From an uncultured Clostridia bacterium (GTDB lineage: Bacteria > Bacillota > Clostridia > Oscillospirales > Acutalibacteraceae): a DNA stretch of 64,000 nucleotides. The stretch spans positions 1 through 64,000 of the forward strand of contig CANROX010000006.1 of the NCBI GenBank assembly GCA_947632335.1. Direction: 5' to 3'. Positions 1-8,995 of the stretch are shown in pieces. Under the pieces are notes generated by a model, which was not told the DNA's origin, ran no database searches, and saw nothing but the letters and a program-made list of their open reading frames with translations. Both the position numbers and the translations under genes were made by a program. Every line of letters starts with the position of its first letter. Position 1 is the stretch's first letter.

Positions 1-129
1 ATAGCACTGGCAGGAATTGCTTACTTGATTTCCATAATATTACTGCGTGTGTTTGATGAAAATGACACCGCAGTACTAAAAAAAGGTAAAATGGGTAAAG
101 TACTGGGAAAACTTCATATTGTAAAATAG
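1..129 (+). CDS. C-terminal end of a MurJ/SpoVB-type lipid flippase (partial)
   Basis: The window opens inside a reading frame whose last 42 codons are visible. They encode the end of a hydrophobic helix followed by a charged tail (LRVFDENDTAVLKKGK), the pattern seen at the C-terminus of MATE-like polysaccharide flippases of the YabM/SpoVB/MurJ family (a short E-x-D-x-x-x-L-x-K-G-K motif after the last membrane segment). In Bacillus subtilis yabM directly precedes the mazG-type gene yabN, and the same neighbourhood follows here after one inserted gene. The call rests on this short tail plus synteny, so the exact paralogue is uncertain. Confidence 0.6.
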   Translation: MALAGIAYLISIILLRVFDENDTAVLKKGKMGKVLGKLHIVK

Positions 130-135
130 CAAATT

Positions 136-154
136 TAGAGAGACTATCTCTCTA
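136..154 (+). terminator. Hairpin after the flippase gene
   Basis: An 8-bp perfect stem (TAGAGAGA/TCTCTCTA) with a 3-nt loop lies a few bases after the flippase stop codon. It is followed by a T-containing but not pure T stretch, so it is at best a weak intrinsic terminator. Confidence 0.4.
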
Positions 155-177
155 TGTGCTTTGCTTTTCACAGTAAT

Positions 178-205
178 TTGATGAAACTTTGCATAAACAT
201 ATAAT
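178..205 (+). promoter_or_regulatory. SigA-type promoter for the beta-helix gene
   Basis: TTGATG (178-183), a 16-bp spacer and a perfect TATAAT (200-205) lie 25 bp before the ATG at 230, with a Shine-Dalgarno AGGAAGTG between them. This makes the beta-helix gene its own transcription unit inside an otherwise conserved gene block. Confidence 0.6.
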
Positions 206-229
206 GACATTAAATTAGGAAGTGACAAA

Positions 230-1864
230 ATGAAAAAAATTTGTTCAACAATTATGGCAGCAGTAATTCTGCTTACATCACTGGCAGTATGCCCTGTTTC
301 ATTTTCTGGGGCAACTAAGTATGACATAACTGTTTCAGACGGTAAATATGATACTTTGCAGGATGCTCTGTATGCTGCAAAAGAAAAGGGTACTGCAAAA
401 CACCCCTACACAATTCATGTTACAAAAAATGTAAAGCTTATTGATTGTTTAAGAGTGTTCTCATACACCCATATTTATGCTGACAAAGGGGTAAAATACA
501 TAAAAGCATTTAATGATTCTGTTCAGAAGTATGTAGTAAGATTTGGTGAACCCGGCTCGGCTGTTTCCAAGTATTACTATAAAGATATTATTTTTCAAGG
601 CGGAATTTGGGACGGAAACGGAAAAAAGACCAGCGATAAATCTTGCTTTTTTAAGCTGATGCACGGAAAAAATATTAAACTGAAAAATTTAACTATACAA
701 AATGTTGCAGGCGGTCACGAGGCGGAGATTGCTGCCTGCGACAATGTAAAAATTCTTGGCTGTACTTTTCAAAACCACATCAGCACGGGCGGTGACGGTG
801 CTGGCGAGGCATTACAGATTGATGTGAATTTAAACGAAACCACTAATGTGGGAAAATTTGATAAATACCAAAATAACAACTTCGTTGTGTATAACTGCAC
901 ATTTAAAAACTTGGAGAGGGGTGTCGGTTCCCATAACACCATAGAGGGTATTTATTTCAAAAATATGAAAATTACAAAAAACCGTTTCTATAATTGTAGA
1001 GATTATGCAATTATGTGTATGAACTATAGAAATTCACAAATATACAGCAACACAATTAAGGATTGCGGTGGCGGAATAGGTTTTCTCAATATAAAGCCGG
1101 ACTACAAGAAAAATTATACTAATTCCCATATTGTGAAAAGTTGGAAATTGAAACTTGATACAAAAAAAGATAATTCATTGATTTCTAAAAATGTAATTAC
1201 GGGGAAGAAAACCCGCCTTGACAGAAAAGCTTTGTTAATTGTAGGGGACAAGGTTAATTCACAATACAAGAAAAGGTATCTAAAGGGCGACCACAGAATC
1301 AACGGACTTACTGTTACCAAAAATAAAGTAGTCAGCAATAATTATATTCCTATGTATATTTACGGCGTTGTAAACTCTGCCTTTAAGAATAATAAGTTGT
1401 CCTATGTAGGCAAAAAACCAAACGGAAGTTATGGCTTTTGCGTTCAGGGCAGTTGTGAAAATGTAAAATTTTATAATAATTCCTCACAAAAATTTTATGA
1501 CGGATTTTTCTGCCAGGACTCAAAAAAATTAAAGTTTGATACCAACACATCAAAGGGCAGTACAAGAAACGGATTTTCATTTTTTAACTGTAAAAGTTTT
1601 CAGATGAAAAAGGACAACATAACTAACTCAAAGAGCGAAGGCGTATATTGTATAAATTCAACAGGCAAGATGAACAGCTGTAAAATCAATACGGTTAAGG
1701 ACAACCACGGTGTTATTACAAACAGCAAAAATTGTAAGCTGACAATTACCGGCGGTTCAATTAAAAACTGCAAAAAGTACGGTGTATATGAGGCTCTGAG
1801 TAAGATAAAAGTTTCCAAGGTGAAGTTTTCAGGCAACAAAAAGGGTAATAAAAAGAATTGCTGA
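230..1864 (+). CDS. Secreted right-handed parallel beta-helix repeat protein
   Basis: The 544-residue product starts with a signal peptide (KK followed by a hydrophobic core, cleavage near residue 27). Residues about 40-530 show the short, asparagine-rich repeats with regular hydrophobic spacing (for example NNKLSYVG, YNNSSQKF, DTNTSKGS) typical of pectate-lyase-like beta-helix folds. Such proteins bind or cleave polysaccharides outside the cell; no catalytic residues can be assigned by eye, so the substrate is unknown. It has no dockerin, sortase motif or membrane anchor, so it is probably released or held by charge (the C-terminus is very lysine-rich). It sits between the flippase gene and mazG, which are adjacent in Bacillus, so it looks like an insertion into a conserved block. 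Confidence 0.75.
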   Translation: MKKICSTIMAAVILLTSLAVCPVSFSGATKYDITVSDGKYDTLQDALYAAKEKGTAKHPYTIHVTKNVKLIDCLRVFSYTHIYADKGVKYIKAFNDSVQKYVVRFGEPGSAVSKYYYKDIIFQGGIWDGNGKKTSDKSCFFKLMHGKNIKLKNLTIQNVAGGHEAEIAACDNVKILGCTFQNHISTGGDGAGEALQIDVNLNETTNVGKFDKYQNNNFVVYNCTFKNLERGVGSHNTIEGIYFKNMKITKNRFYNCRDYAIMCMNYRNSQIYSNTIKDCGGGIGFLNIKPDYKKNYTNSHIVKSWKLKLDTKKDNSLISKNVITGKKTRLDRKALLIVGDKVNSQYKKRYLKGDHRINGLTVTKNKVVSNNYIPMYIYGVVNSAFKNNKLSYVGKKPNGSYGFCVQGSCENVKFYNNSSQKFYDGFFCQDSKKLKFDTNTSKGSTRNGFSFFNCKSFQMKKDNITNSKSEGVYCINSTGKMNSCKINTVKDNHGVITNSKNCKLTITGGSIKNCKKYGVYEALSKIKVSKVKFSGNKKGNKKNC

Positions 1865-1920
1865 TTATGTAAGTTATAATGGTTAATACTACTGTTATTA
1901 ATTTATTTGTTACTATAAAA

Positions 1921-1932
1921 CCCCGTTTGGGG
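1921..1932 (+). terminator. Short GC hairpin after the beta-helix gene
   Basis: CCCC-gttt-GGGG, preceded by AAA and followed by TACATTATTT. The stem is only 4 bp and there is no clean T-run, so this is a weak candidate terminator separating the beta-helix gene from mazG. Confidence 0.35.
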
Positions 1933-1973
1933 TACATTATTTCAGTGATTTTACAGAAAAAGGCAAAAAACAC

Positions 1974-2002
1974 TTGAAAAATATTTAATAATAATATAAA
2001 AT
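1974..2002 (+). promoter_or_regulatory. SigA-type promoter of the mazG-hup-rqcP operon
   Basis: TTGAAA (1974-1979), exactly 17 bp, then TAAAAT (1997-2002), followed about 30 bp later by the GGAGG of mazG. It drives the housekeeping part of the block. Confidence 0.6.
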
Positions 2003-2042
2003 AGTGTCTGTTAGGTTTTAGATGATAACTGGAGGTTTCATA

Positions 2043-2828
2043 ATGAATTTTGAGAAAAAACAAAATTATGGCTTTCAGGATTTGATAGAAATTATGAAGA
2101 TACTCCGTGCGCCAAAGGGTTGCCCTTGGGACAGAGAGCAGACCCATAAATCTATCAGACAGGATTTTATCGAAGAAACCTATGAAGTTATCGAAGCTAT
2201 TGATGCAGAGGACAGGGAACTTCTCAAGGAGGAGCTTGGCGATGTTCTTCTGCAAGTTGTTTTTCATTCAGAGATTGAAAGAGAAAAGGGTAGCTTTGAT
2301 ATAAATGATGTCTGTGACGGCATATGCAAAAAGCTGATTATCAGACATCCCCATATTTTTTCAGATGTAAAGGCTGAAACAGTTGACGATGTTCTTACTA
2401 ACTGGGACAATATCAAAATGCAGACAAAATCTCAGAAAAAACAGTCAGACGCTATGGACAGCGTTTCCAAGGCTCTTCCCAGCCTGATGAGAAGTGCTAA
2501 GGTGCAGAAAAAGGCGGCTAAGATTGGTTTTGATTGGAAAGATGTCAATGGCGCTCTTGATAAGGTTGACGAGGAAGTAAAGGAGCTTAAAGAGGCTGTA
2601 GAACAAGGTAATCGGGAAAATATGGCAGAAGAACTTGGAGATTTGCTGTTTTCCGTAGTAAATGTATCAAGGTTTATTAAAGTTGATTCAGAGGAAGCTC
2701 TGTATAAGGCTTGCGACAAGTTTGTTTCGCGTTTTAAAAGAATGGAAGAGCTTGCCGAAAAGCGCAATATTAATATGGAGAATGCCTCATTATCTCAACT
2801 TGATTCCCTATGGGATGAAATTAAATAA
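2043..2828 (+). CDS. mazG: MazG nucleoside triphosphate pyrophosphohydrolase
   Basis: MazG-family enzymes hydrolyse (d)NTPs to the monophosphate and PPi and clean the nucleotide pool. The 261-residue protein has two MazG modules: the first (about residues 5-110) carries CPWDREQTH and the metal site EETYE...EELGDVL, the second (about 160-240) carries DEEVKELKEA...EELGDLL. The start at 2043 is preceded by TGGAGG at a good distance; an upstream in-frame ATG at 2022 overlaps that Shine-Dalgarno and is unlikely. Bacillus YabN carries an extra N-terminal tetrapyrrole-methylase domain; this homologue has only the MazG part. Confidence 0.93.
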   Translation: MNFEKKQNYGFQDLIEIMKILRAPKGCPWDREQTHKSIRQDFIEETYEVIEAIDAEDRELLKEELGDVLLQVVFHSEIEREKGSFDINDVCDGICKKLIIRHPHIFSDVKAETVDDVLTNWDNIKMQTKSQKKQSDAMDSVSKALPSLMRSAKVQKKAAKIGFDWKDVNGALDKVDEEVKELKEAVEQGNRENMAEELGDLLFSVVNVSRFIKVDSEEALYKACDKFVSRFKRMEELAEKRNINMENASLSQLDSLWDEIK

Positions 2829-2850
2829 AATTTTTCGGAGGAAAATGATT

Positions 2851-3126
2851 ATGAAAAAGACAGAATTTATTGCTGCAATCGCAGAAAAGAGTGGACTTTC
2901 AAAAAAAGATGCAGAGGCTGCCCTTACAGCGGCTCTTGACACAATCGTAGATACCGTTGCTGCCGGCGACAAAATTCAGCTTGTTGGTTTCGGTACATTT
3001 GAACAGCGCACAAGAAATGCAAGAACAGGCTGTGACCCGAGAACAGGTAACAAGATTGAAATTCCTGCCTCTAAGGTTCCTGCATTTAAGGCCGGCAAGG
3101 CTTTCAAAGATATTGTAAACAAGTAA
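2851..3126 (+). CDS. hup: HU-family DNA-binding protein
   Basis: The product is 91 residues, the normal HU length, and contains the dimerisation helices (KKTEFIAAIAEKSGLSKKDA) and the DNA-clamping beta-arm with GFGTFE and the PRTGNKIEIPA signature near residues 63-73. HU dimers compact and bend chromosomal DNA. The start at 2851 is 9 nt after GGAGG; the ATG at 2845 is too close to it. It follows mazG by 22 bp and is followed by a hairpin, so it is probably cotranscribed with mazG. Confidence 0.95.
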   Translation: MKKTEFIAAIAEKSGLSKKDAEAALTAALDTIVDTVAAGDKIQLVGFGTFEQRTRNARTGCDPRTGNKIEIPASKVPAFKAGKAFKDIVNK

Positions 3127-3131
3127 TTTAC

Positions 3132-3159
3132 AAAAGGGCTGACTTAATGTCAGCCTTTT
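3132..3159 (+). terminator. Intrinsic terminator after hup
   Basis: GGCTGAC (3137-3143) pairs with GTCAGCC (3149-3155) around a TTAAT loop, followed by TTTT; flanking A and T runs extend the stem with one bulged G. Probably partial, since rqcP follows closely. Confidence 0.65.
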
Positions 3160-3187
3160 GATTTTATGTCCTTAAAAAGGAGAAATT

Positions 3188-3427
3188 ATGAGATTAGATA
3201 AATACCTTAAGGTAAGCAGAATAATTAAAAGAAGAACAGTTGCAAACGAAGCCTGTGACGCAGGCAAGGTTATGATTAACGGCAAAGTTGCAAGAGCGTC
3301 TGCAAATGTTAAAGAGGGGGACAGAATAGATATTTCTTTAGGAGAAAAAACAATTTCCGTTCAAGTTGTATCTGTAAAGGAAACCGTGAGAAAAGAAGAT
3401 TCCCAAACCCTATATAAGCCTATATAA
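3188..3427 (+). CDS. rqcP: S4-domain RNA-binding protein RqcP
   Basis: This 79-residue protein is a single S4 RNA-binding domain (MRLDKYLKVSRIIKRRT at the N-terminus, GKVMINGKVARAS in the middle). It matches Bacillus YabO/RqcP, the Hsp15 relative that works with RqcH on stalled 50S subunits to add alanine tails in ribosome-associated quality control. The order mazG-hup-rqcP-yabP-yabQ-divIC supports the assignment. AAAGGAG precedes the ATG. Confidence 0.9.
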   Translation: MRLDKYLKVSRIIKRRTVANEACDAGKVMINGKVARASANVKEGDRIDISLGEKTISVQVVSVKETVRKEDSQTLYKPI

Positions 3428-3444
3428 ATATCATAATATTAAAA

Positions 3445-3482
3445 AATCCTCCATATAATGTATCAAAATTATATGGAGGATT
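3445..3482 (+). promoter_or_regulatory. Hairpin masking the yabP ribosome-binding site
   Basis: A perfect 15-bp inverted repeat (3445-3459 with 3468-3482, 8-nt loop) has the yabP Shine-Dalgarno TGGAGGA in its 3' arm, 5 nt before the ATG at 3486. No T-run follows, so it is not an intrinsic terminator. The 5' arm contains CATATAAT (3452-3459), similar to a SigE -10 element (CATACANT); a TAATATT lies upstream at 3434-3440, but the 11-bp spacing is shorter than the usual 13-15. A transcript starting from it would begin around 3466 and lack the 5' arm. Confidence 0.6.
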
Positions 3483-3485
3483 ACT

Positions 3486-3740
3486 ATGTCTGAAAGTCAA
3501 ATTATTTTAAAAGACAGGAAAATGCTGTCCGTAACCGGTGTAAAAGATGTAAATGCCTTTACTGAAGAAAATGTGGTGCTGACTTTAGAGGGTTGTTCCC
3601 TAATAATAAAAGGGGAGAACCTTCATGTAGGCAAACTGGACTTAGAGTGCGGTGAGGTTGCCCTTGACGGTAAAGTTAATTCTATGCAGTACATTAAAGA
3701 AAGCTCTGACAAAAGCTTTATAAAAAGGTTGCTCAGGTAA
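3486..3740 (+). CDS. yabP: Sporulation protein YabP
   Basis: The 84-residue product matches the YabP/YqfC family by its all-beta pattern (ILKDRKMLSVTGVKDV, VVLTLEGCSLIIKGENLHV) and by its place between rqcP and yabQ. YabP is made in the sporulation mother cell in Bacillus and is needed for normal spore formation; its biochemical role is not settled. Its stop overlaps the yabQ start by one base. Translation is probably controlled by the hairpin over its ribosome-binding site. Confidence 0.88.
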   Translation: MSESQIILKDRKMLSVTGVKDVNAFTEENVVLTLEGCSLIIKGENLHVGKLDLECGEVALDGKVNSMQYIKESSDKSFIKRLLR

Positions 3741-4180
3741 TGGGGCTTTATCAAACATTCCACCCCATAGTTTTTTTATTTTCACTGCTGTGGGGCGTGT
3801 ATATATATTTGGTTTATGAGCTTTTACACTTTGTCAGAATTGTTTTTAATGAAAGAAAAGCGGTAACCTTAATATGCGACATTTTGTTTATGATAATCTC
3901 CGCTATATTTATGTTTATATTTTCCCTGGCGTATAATTTTGGTCAGCTAAGGATATATATGCTACTGGGCGCCCTTATATCATTTATTATTCTGAAAATA
4001 ACTTTGGGAAGACTAACGGTTGTGTTGTTTAAAAAAATATATTCAATATTTAGTATTATTTTGAAAAAAATAATAAAAATTTTTCAAAAACTTACAAATA
4101 AACTATTGAAATTACGCTCCTTTTTAGTGTATAATTTACTTAAGAAAAAAGATGAGAAAAAAGTATTGAAAAAGGTATGA
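3740..4180 (+). CDS. yabQ: Spore cortex biosynthesis protein YabQ
   Basis: The 146-residue membrane protein has four hydrophobic segments in the first 100 residues and a very basic C-terminal tail ending KKKDEKKVLKKV. Length and layout fit YabQ (Bacillus version about 211 residues), an integral protein of the outer forespore membrane required for cortex formation. The ATG overlaps the yabP stop, so the two are translationally coupled. divIC starts 3 bp after its stop. Confidence 0.85.
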   Translation: MGLYQTFHPIVFLFSLLWGVYIYLVYELLHFVRIVFNERKAVTLICDILFMIISAIFMFIFSLAYNFGQLRIYMLLGALISFIILKITLGRLTVVLFKKIYSIFSIILKKIIKIFQKLTNKLLKLRSFLVYNLLKKKDEKKVLKKV

Positions 4181-4183
4181 AAT

Positions 4184-4549
4184 ATGGAAAACAGTAATAA
4201 AGATGCAACTCTTGAAAGCGTTGTGGTTTCCGATAATGAGGATTTAAAAAAGAATAAGTCCAGAAAGAAAAGAGGAAAAAAGTTTATTGCCCTATATATT
4301 GCCGGGGGAATATTTATAGTTTATGCGGTGATTGCCCTTGTTTCCCAGCAAAGCCAGATTAGTCAGAAACAGGCTAAGTTAGACCGCTTAAATCAGAAAA
4401 TTGAGGTTCAGGAACTTAAAAATGATGAACTGAATGATATTTACAATTTATCCGACAAGGATAATGAGGAATATATTGAAAAAAAAGCGAAAGAAGATGG
4501 ATATCTTCATTCCGGAGAAAGGGTATTTGTCAACATATCAGGTGACTGA
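4184..4549 (+). CDS. divIC: Septum formation initiator DivIC/FtsB
   Basis: A 121-residue bitopic protein: a short, very basic cytoplasmic part (KKNKSRKKRGKK), one membrane helix (about residues 33-53), an extracellular coiled coil rich in Q, K and L (about 55-90), and the conserved end EEYIEKKAKEDGYLHSGERV. DivIC works with FtsL and DivIB in the divisome to activate septal wall synthesis. Position between yabQ and the S1 protein gene matches Bacillus. Confidence 0.92.
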   Translation: MENSNKDATLESVVVSDNEDLKKNKSRKKRGKKFIALYIAGGIFIVYAVIALVSQQSQISQKQAKLDRLNQKIEVQELKNDELNDIYNLSDKDNEEYIEKKAKEDGYLHSGERVFVNISGD

Positions 4550-4575
4550 TATTGTGGTACAGCAAGGGGTAATTT

Positions 4576-5031
4576 ATGTCGCTGGAAGTTGGTAGTGTAT
4601 TAACAGGCAAGGTAACCGGTGTAATGAAATTTGGAGCATTTGTTGCTTTGCCGGATAACAAATCAGGAATGGTACATATTTCTGAAATTTCCCATGAATA
4701 TGTGAATGATATTAATGACGTAATTAAAGTTGGCGACCAGGTTGTCGTCAAGGTTATGTCTGTTGATGATGGCAAAATTTCTCTCTCCATCAAGGCTAAT
4801 CTTGAAAAGCCTGAACCCAAGCCAAAGCAAAGGCGTCCCAAAAAACCTTATGTGCCTGCTCCAAAGGTCACTTCCCCGGGAGATTTCCAGTGGGAACCGT
4901 CCAAGGACGACGCTATTTCCTTTGAGGATATGATGAGCAAGTTTAAGCGTACTTCCGAAGACAAGATTTCTGACCTGAAGAGGGGAACTGAAAGCCGCGG
5001 TTATTCCCGCAGGGGAAACCGTAATAAATAA
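4576..5031 (+). CDS. S1 RNA-binding domain protein (YabR-like)
   Basis: Residues 1-75 form an S1 OB-fold domain (GSVLTGKVTGVMKFGAFVAL, MVHISEIS, VKVMSVDDGKISLSIK). The rest is basic and proline-rich, then disordered, ending in an arginine/glycine-rich tail. It corresponds to YabR of Bacillus, which follows divIC there. The partner RNA is unknown; a ribosome-linked role is inferred from the domain. AAGGGG precedes the ATG. Confidence 0.88.
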   Translation: MSLEVGSVLTGKVTGVMKFGAFVALPDNKSGMVHISEISHEYVNDINDVIKVGDQVVVKVMSVDDGKISLSIKANLEKPEPKPKQRRPKKPYVPAPKVTSPGDFQWEPSKDDAISFEDMMSKFKRTSEDKISDLKRGTESRGYSRRGNRNK

Positions 5032-5050
5032 TAAAATAGGGGGAATTTTA

Positions 5051-5578
5051 ATGAAAATCACCTACACAGCACGCAAGGTCAATTTAAAGGATAATTTTAA
5101 GGAGCTTTGTGAAAAGAAACTTTCAAAGTTCAATAAGATATTTTCCGAAGATGCAGAAACCTCTGTTGTAGTAACTCTCTACAAAAATCGTCAGACGGTT
5201 GAAGTTACTGTTAAGGACAACGGAATGATATTCAGAGCAGAGGATACTCAAGACGAAATGAACGAGGCTCTCGATAAGGTTGTGGATATTCTTGCCCGAC
5301 AGCTCCGCAAGAATAAAACAAGACTTTCCCGCAGACTTCGTGACAATACAGCAGATTTTCTCTCTGTTCTTCCTGAAGAAGAAATTGAGGATGAGGAAGA
5401 GTTTAATATTCGTTATAAGACAATTCCTGTAAAACCTGTTTCTGTGGAAGAGGCAATCCTCCAGATGAATATGCTTAATCACGATTTCTTTGTGTTTGTA
5501 AATGCAGAAACATCTCAGACTAATGTGGTATACAAGCGAAAGGGCAATACTTACGGTTTGCTTGAACCTGAGGTTTAA
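5051..5578 (+). CDS. hpf: Long-form ribosome hibernation promoting factor
   Basis: HPF dimerises 70S ribosomes into inactive 100S particles in stationary phase. The 175-residue product has the N-terminal S30AE/YfiA domain (about 1-105, with KLSKFNKIF and QDEMNEALDKVVDILARQLRKNKTRL split across two helices) and the C-terminal dimerisation domain (about 120-175, KPVSVEEAILQMNMLNHDFF). That makes it the long form typical of Firmicutes. GGGGG lies ahead of the ATG and a strong terminator follows. Confidence 0.95.
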   Translation: MKITYTARKVNLKDNFKELCEKKLSKFNKIFSEDAETSVVVTLYKNRQTVEVTVKDNGMIFRAEDTQDEMNEALDKVVDILARQLRKNKTRLSRRLRDNTADFLSVLPEEEIEDEEEFNIRYKTIPVKPVSVEEAILQMNMLNHDFFVFVNAETSQTNVVYKRKGNTYGLLEPEV

Positions 5579-5590
5579 ATAAAAAATACT

Positions 5591-5621
5591 TATAGAGGCT
5601 TAAAAAGCCTCTATATTTTTT
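5591..5621 (+). terminator. Intrinsic terminator after hpf
   Basis: A perfect 9-bp stem, TATAGAGGC (5591-5599) with GCCTCTATA (5607-5615), followed directly by six T residues. It ends the mazG-to-hpf run of genes. Confidence 0.9.
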
Positions 5622-5631
5622 GGAGAATTTT

Positions 5632-6756
5632 ATGAGTAAGAAATTTACAATGGTAGCAACCTGCCTTTTTGGAGTGGAGGGGTTAGTTGCAAACGAACTT
5701 CGCTTTATGGGGGCGGAAGAGGTAGAACCGGAAAACGGAAGAGTTATTTTTAAAGGGGACTATAATATTCTTGCAAGGGCAAATATTTGTTCCAGATACG
5801 CAGAGAGAATACTTATTCTTGTAACATCTTTCTATGCAAGAACATTTGAAGAATTGTTTTCGGGTGTAGAAAAGGTGGATTGGAACGCATATATTAAAAA
5901 TGGTCATAAATTTCCTGTAAAGGGAAATTGCCTGTCCAGCAAACTTATGTCTGTACCGGACTGCCAGAAAATTATTAAAAAGGCCTGTGCAAAAAGTCTT
6001 TCAAAGGCGTATAATACCGACTGGCTTAACGAGGACGGGGAACTCCATCAAATTCAGTTTCTTTTACTTAAGGATAAGGTCAGTATAATGATTGATACCA
6101 CAGGTGCAGGGCTATATAAGAGGGGTTACAGGGCCAACTCCAATGAAGCGCCCATTAGAGAAACCCTTGGGGCGGTACTTGCTGAACTTTCCAAGGTTAG
6201 GGCAAATCATATTGTTATCGACCCAATGTGCGGAAGCGGAACAATTCTTATTGAAAGCGCCTTAAAAGCTATGAAAATTGCACCGGGTCTTAACAGGAGC
6301 TTTGTTTCCGAAACCTGGACAGAAATTCCTAATGAAGTATGGAATGAAGAAAGGGAAAGAGCAAAAAGCGAAATTAGGACAGATTGCAATTTTACAGCCT
6401 TTGGATATGATATAGATGAAAAATCCCTTAATATAGCCAGAGAAAACGCAGATAAAGCAGGGGTGTCGGACAGGATAACTTTTGTAAACAGAGATATAAG
6501 GGATTTTACCTTTGAAACAGACAGGGGAAGTGTTATTACTAATCCTCCATACGGTCAGCGACTTCTTGATATTGACTCAGCAAGGGAATTATACAGGATA
6601 ATGGGCAAAAAGTTTATAAAAAAAGAGGGCTGGAGCTATACCATAATATCTCCCGACGATGATTTTGAAAAAATATTTGGAAGAAAGGCAGATAAGCGAA
6701 GAAAACTTTATAATGGAATGTTAAAGTGTCAGGCATTTATGTATTTTAAAAAATAA
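5632..6756 (+). CDS. THUMP-domain class I SAM-dependent RNA methyltransferase (YpsC/RlmL-N type)
   Basis: This 374-residue enzyme should methylate guanine N2 in 23S rRNA, by analogy with RlmL and Bacillus YpsC. The N-terminal half holds a ferredoxin-like/THUMP region (ATCLFGVEGLVANELRFMG at the start). The C-terminal half is a Rossmann methyltransferase with the SAM motif DPMCGSGT (about residue 198) and the catalytic NPPYGQRL (about 306). The ATG at 5632 follows GGAG by 6 nt; the in-frame TTG at 5620 lies inside the preceding terminator. The exact target base is not provable from sequence. Confidence 0.9.
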   Translation: MSKKFTMVATCLFGVEGLVANELRFMGAEEVEPENGRVIFKGDYNILARANICSRYAERILILVTSFYARTFEELFSGVEKVDWNAYIKNGHKFPVKGNCLSSKLMSVPDCQKIIKKACAKSLSKAYNTDWLNEDGELHQIQFLLLKDKVSIMIDTTGAGLYKRGYRANSNEAPIRETLGAVLAELSKVRANHIVIDPMCGSGTILIESALKAMKIAPGLNRSFVSETWTEIPNEVWNEERERAKSEIRTDCNFTAFGYDIDEKSLNIARENADKAGVSDRITFVNRDIRDFTFETDRGSVITNPPYGQRLLDIDSARELYRIMGKKFIKKEGWSYTIISPDDDFEKIFGRKADKRRKLYNGMLKCQAFMYFKK

Positions 6757-6780
6757 ATAATAAAATTTTCCATAAAAGTA

Positions 6781-6809
6781 TTGACGAAGTAATTGGTAAG
6801 TGCTACAAT
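6781..6809 (+). promoter_or_regulatory. SigA promoter of groESL
   Basis: TTGACG (6781-6786), exactly 17 bp, then TACAAT (6804-6809). The CIRCE operator lies just downstream, over the start of transcription. Confidence 0.88.
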
Positions 6810-6820
6810 ATTACTTGTGG

Positions 6821-6847
6821 TTAGCACTCGAACAAATAGAGTGCTAA
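6821..6847 (+). promoter_or_regulatory. CIRCE operator (HrcA site)
   Basis: A perfect consensus match: TTAGCACTC (6821-6829), nine bases, GAGTGCTAA (6839-6847). HrcA binds this repeat and represses groESL until heat or unfolded protein titrates GroEL. Confidence 0.98.
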
Positions 6848-6899
6848 TATTACAAAATAACTTAATTTTATACAGAAACTCATAGGGAGGAGAAATATT

Positions 6900-7184
6900 A
6901 TGAAAATCAAACCATTAGCAGATAAGGTAGTTGTTAAGGTTGAGGAAGCAGAGCAGACAACTGCCTCCGGCATTGTTCTTACAACATCAGCACAGGAGAA
7001 GCCATCATTTGCAACAGTTATTGCAGTAGGCCCCGGCGGTGTTGTTGATGGGGAAAAGGTAGAGATGACAGTTAAGGTTGGCGATAAGGTTGTAACTTCT
7101 AAATACAGCGGTACAGACCTAAAACTGGACGGCGAAGAGTACACAATCGTTTCCCAGTCTGATATTCTTGCTATCATTGAGTAA
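6900..7184 (+). CDS. groES: Co-chaperonin GroES
   Basis: GroES forms the heptameric lid of the GroEL folding chamber. The 94-residue product shows the conserved start KPLADKVVVKVEEAEQTTASG with the mobile loop, and the GPG turn in AVGPGGVVDG. A GGGAGG Shine-Dalgarno precedes the ATG. It lies 36 bp before groEL and is controlled by the CIRCE promoter upstream. Confidence 0.98.
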   Translation: MKIKPLADKVVVKVEEAEQTTASGIVLTTSAQEKPSFATVIAVGPGGVVDGEKVEMTVKVGDKVVTSKYSGTDLKLDGEEYTIVSQSDILAIIE

Positions 7185-8849
<1,665 letters not shown>

Positions 8850-8864
8850 TTTAAAACATAAAAT

Positions 8865-8898
8865 AAAAATCCGTTGGACTGTTCCGGCGGATTTTTTT
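8865..8898 (+). terminator. Intrinsic terminator after groEL
   Basis: CCGTTGG (8871-8877) pairs with CCGGCGG (8884-8890) using two G-U pairs, extended by flanking A and T runs, and ends in seven T residues. Confidence 0.88.
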
Positions 8899-8934
8899 AT
8901 TGTCTTAAAAATTTTTTAAAAAGTGTGATTTTTT

Positions 8935-8970
8935 CTTTCCGGAAAGACTAATATAAGTGAAAGTACTTTC
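8935..8970 (+). promoter_or_regulatory. Pair of 12-bp palindromes before the ECF sigma gene
   Basis: CTTTCCGGAAAG (8935-8946) and GAAAGTACTTTC (8959-8970) are both perfect palindromes built from the same half-sites CTTTC/GAAAG. Between them lies an AT-rich 12-bp core containing TAATATAAG that could be a -10 region. This is the only regulatory-looking sequence between the groEL terminator and the sigma gene start at 8996. The binding protein is unknown. Confidence 0.5.
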
Positions 8971-8995
8971 AAAAGTAGTAGAAAGGAGAAAGAGA

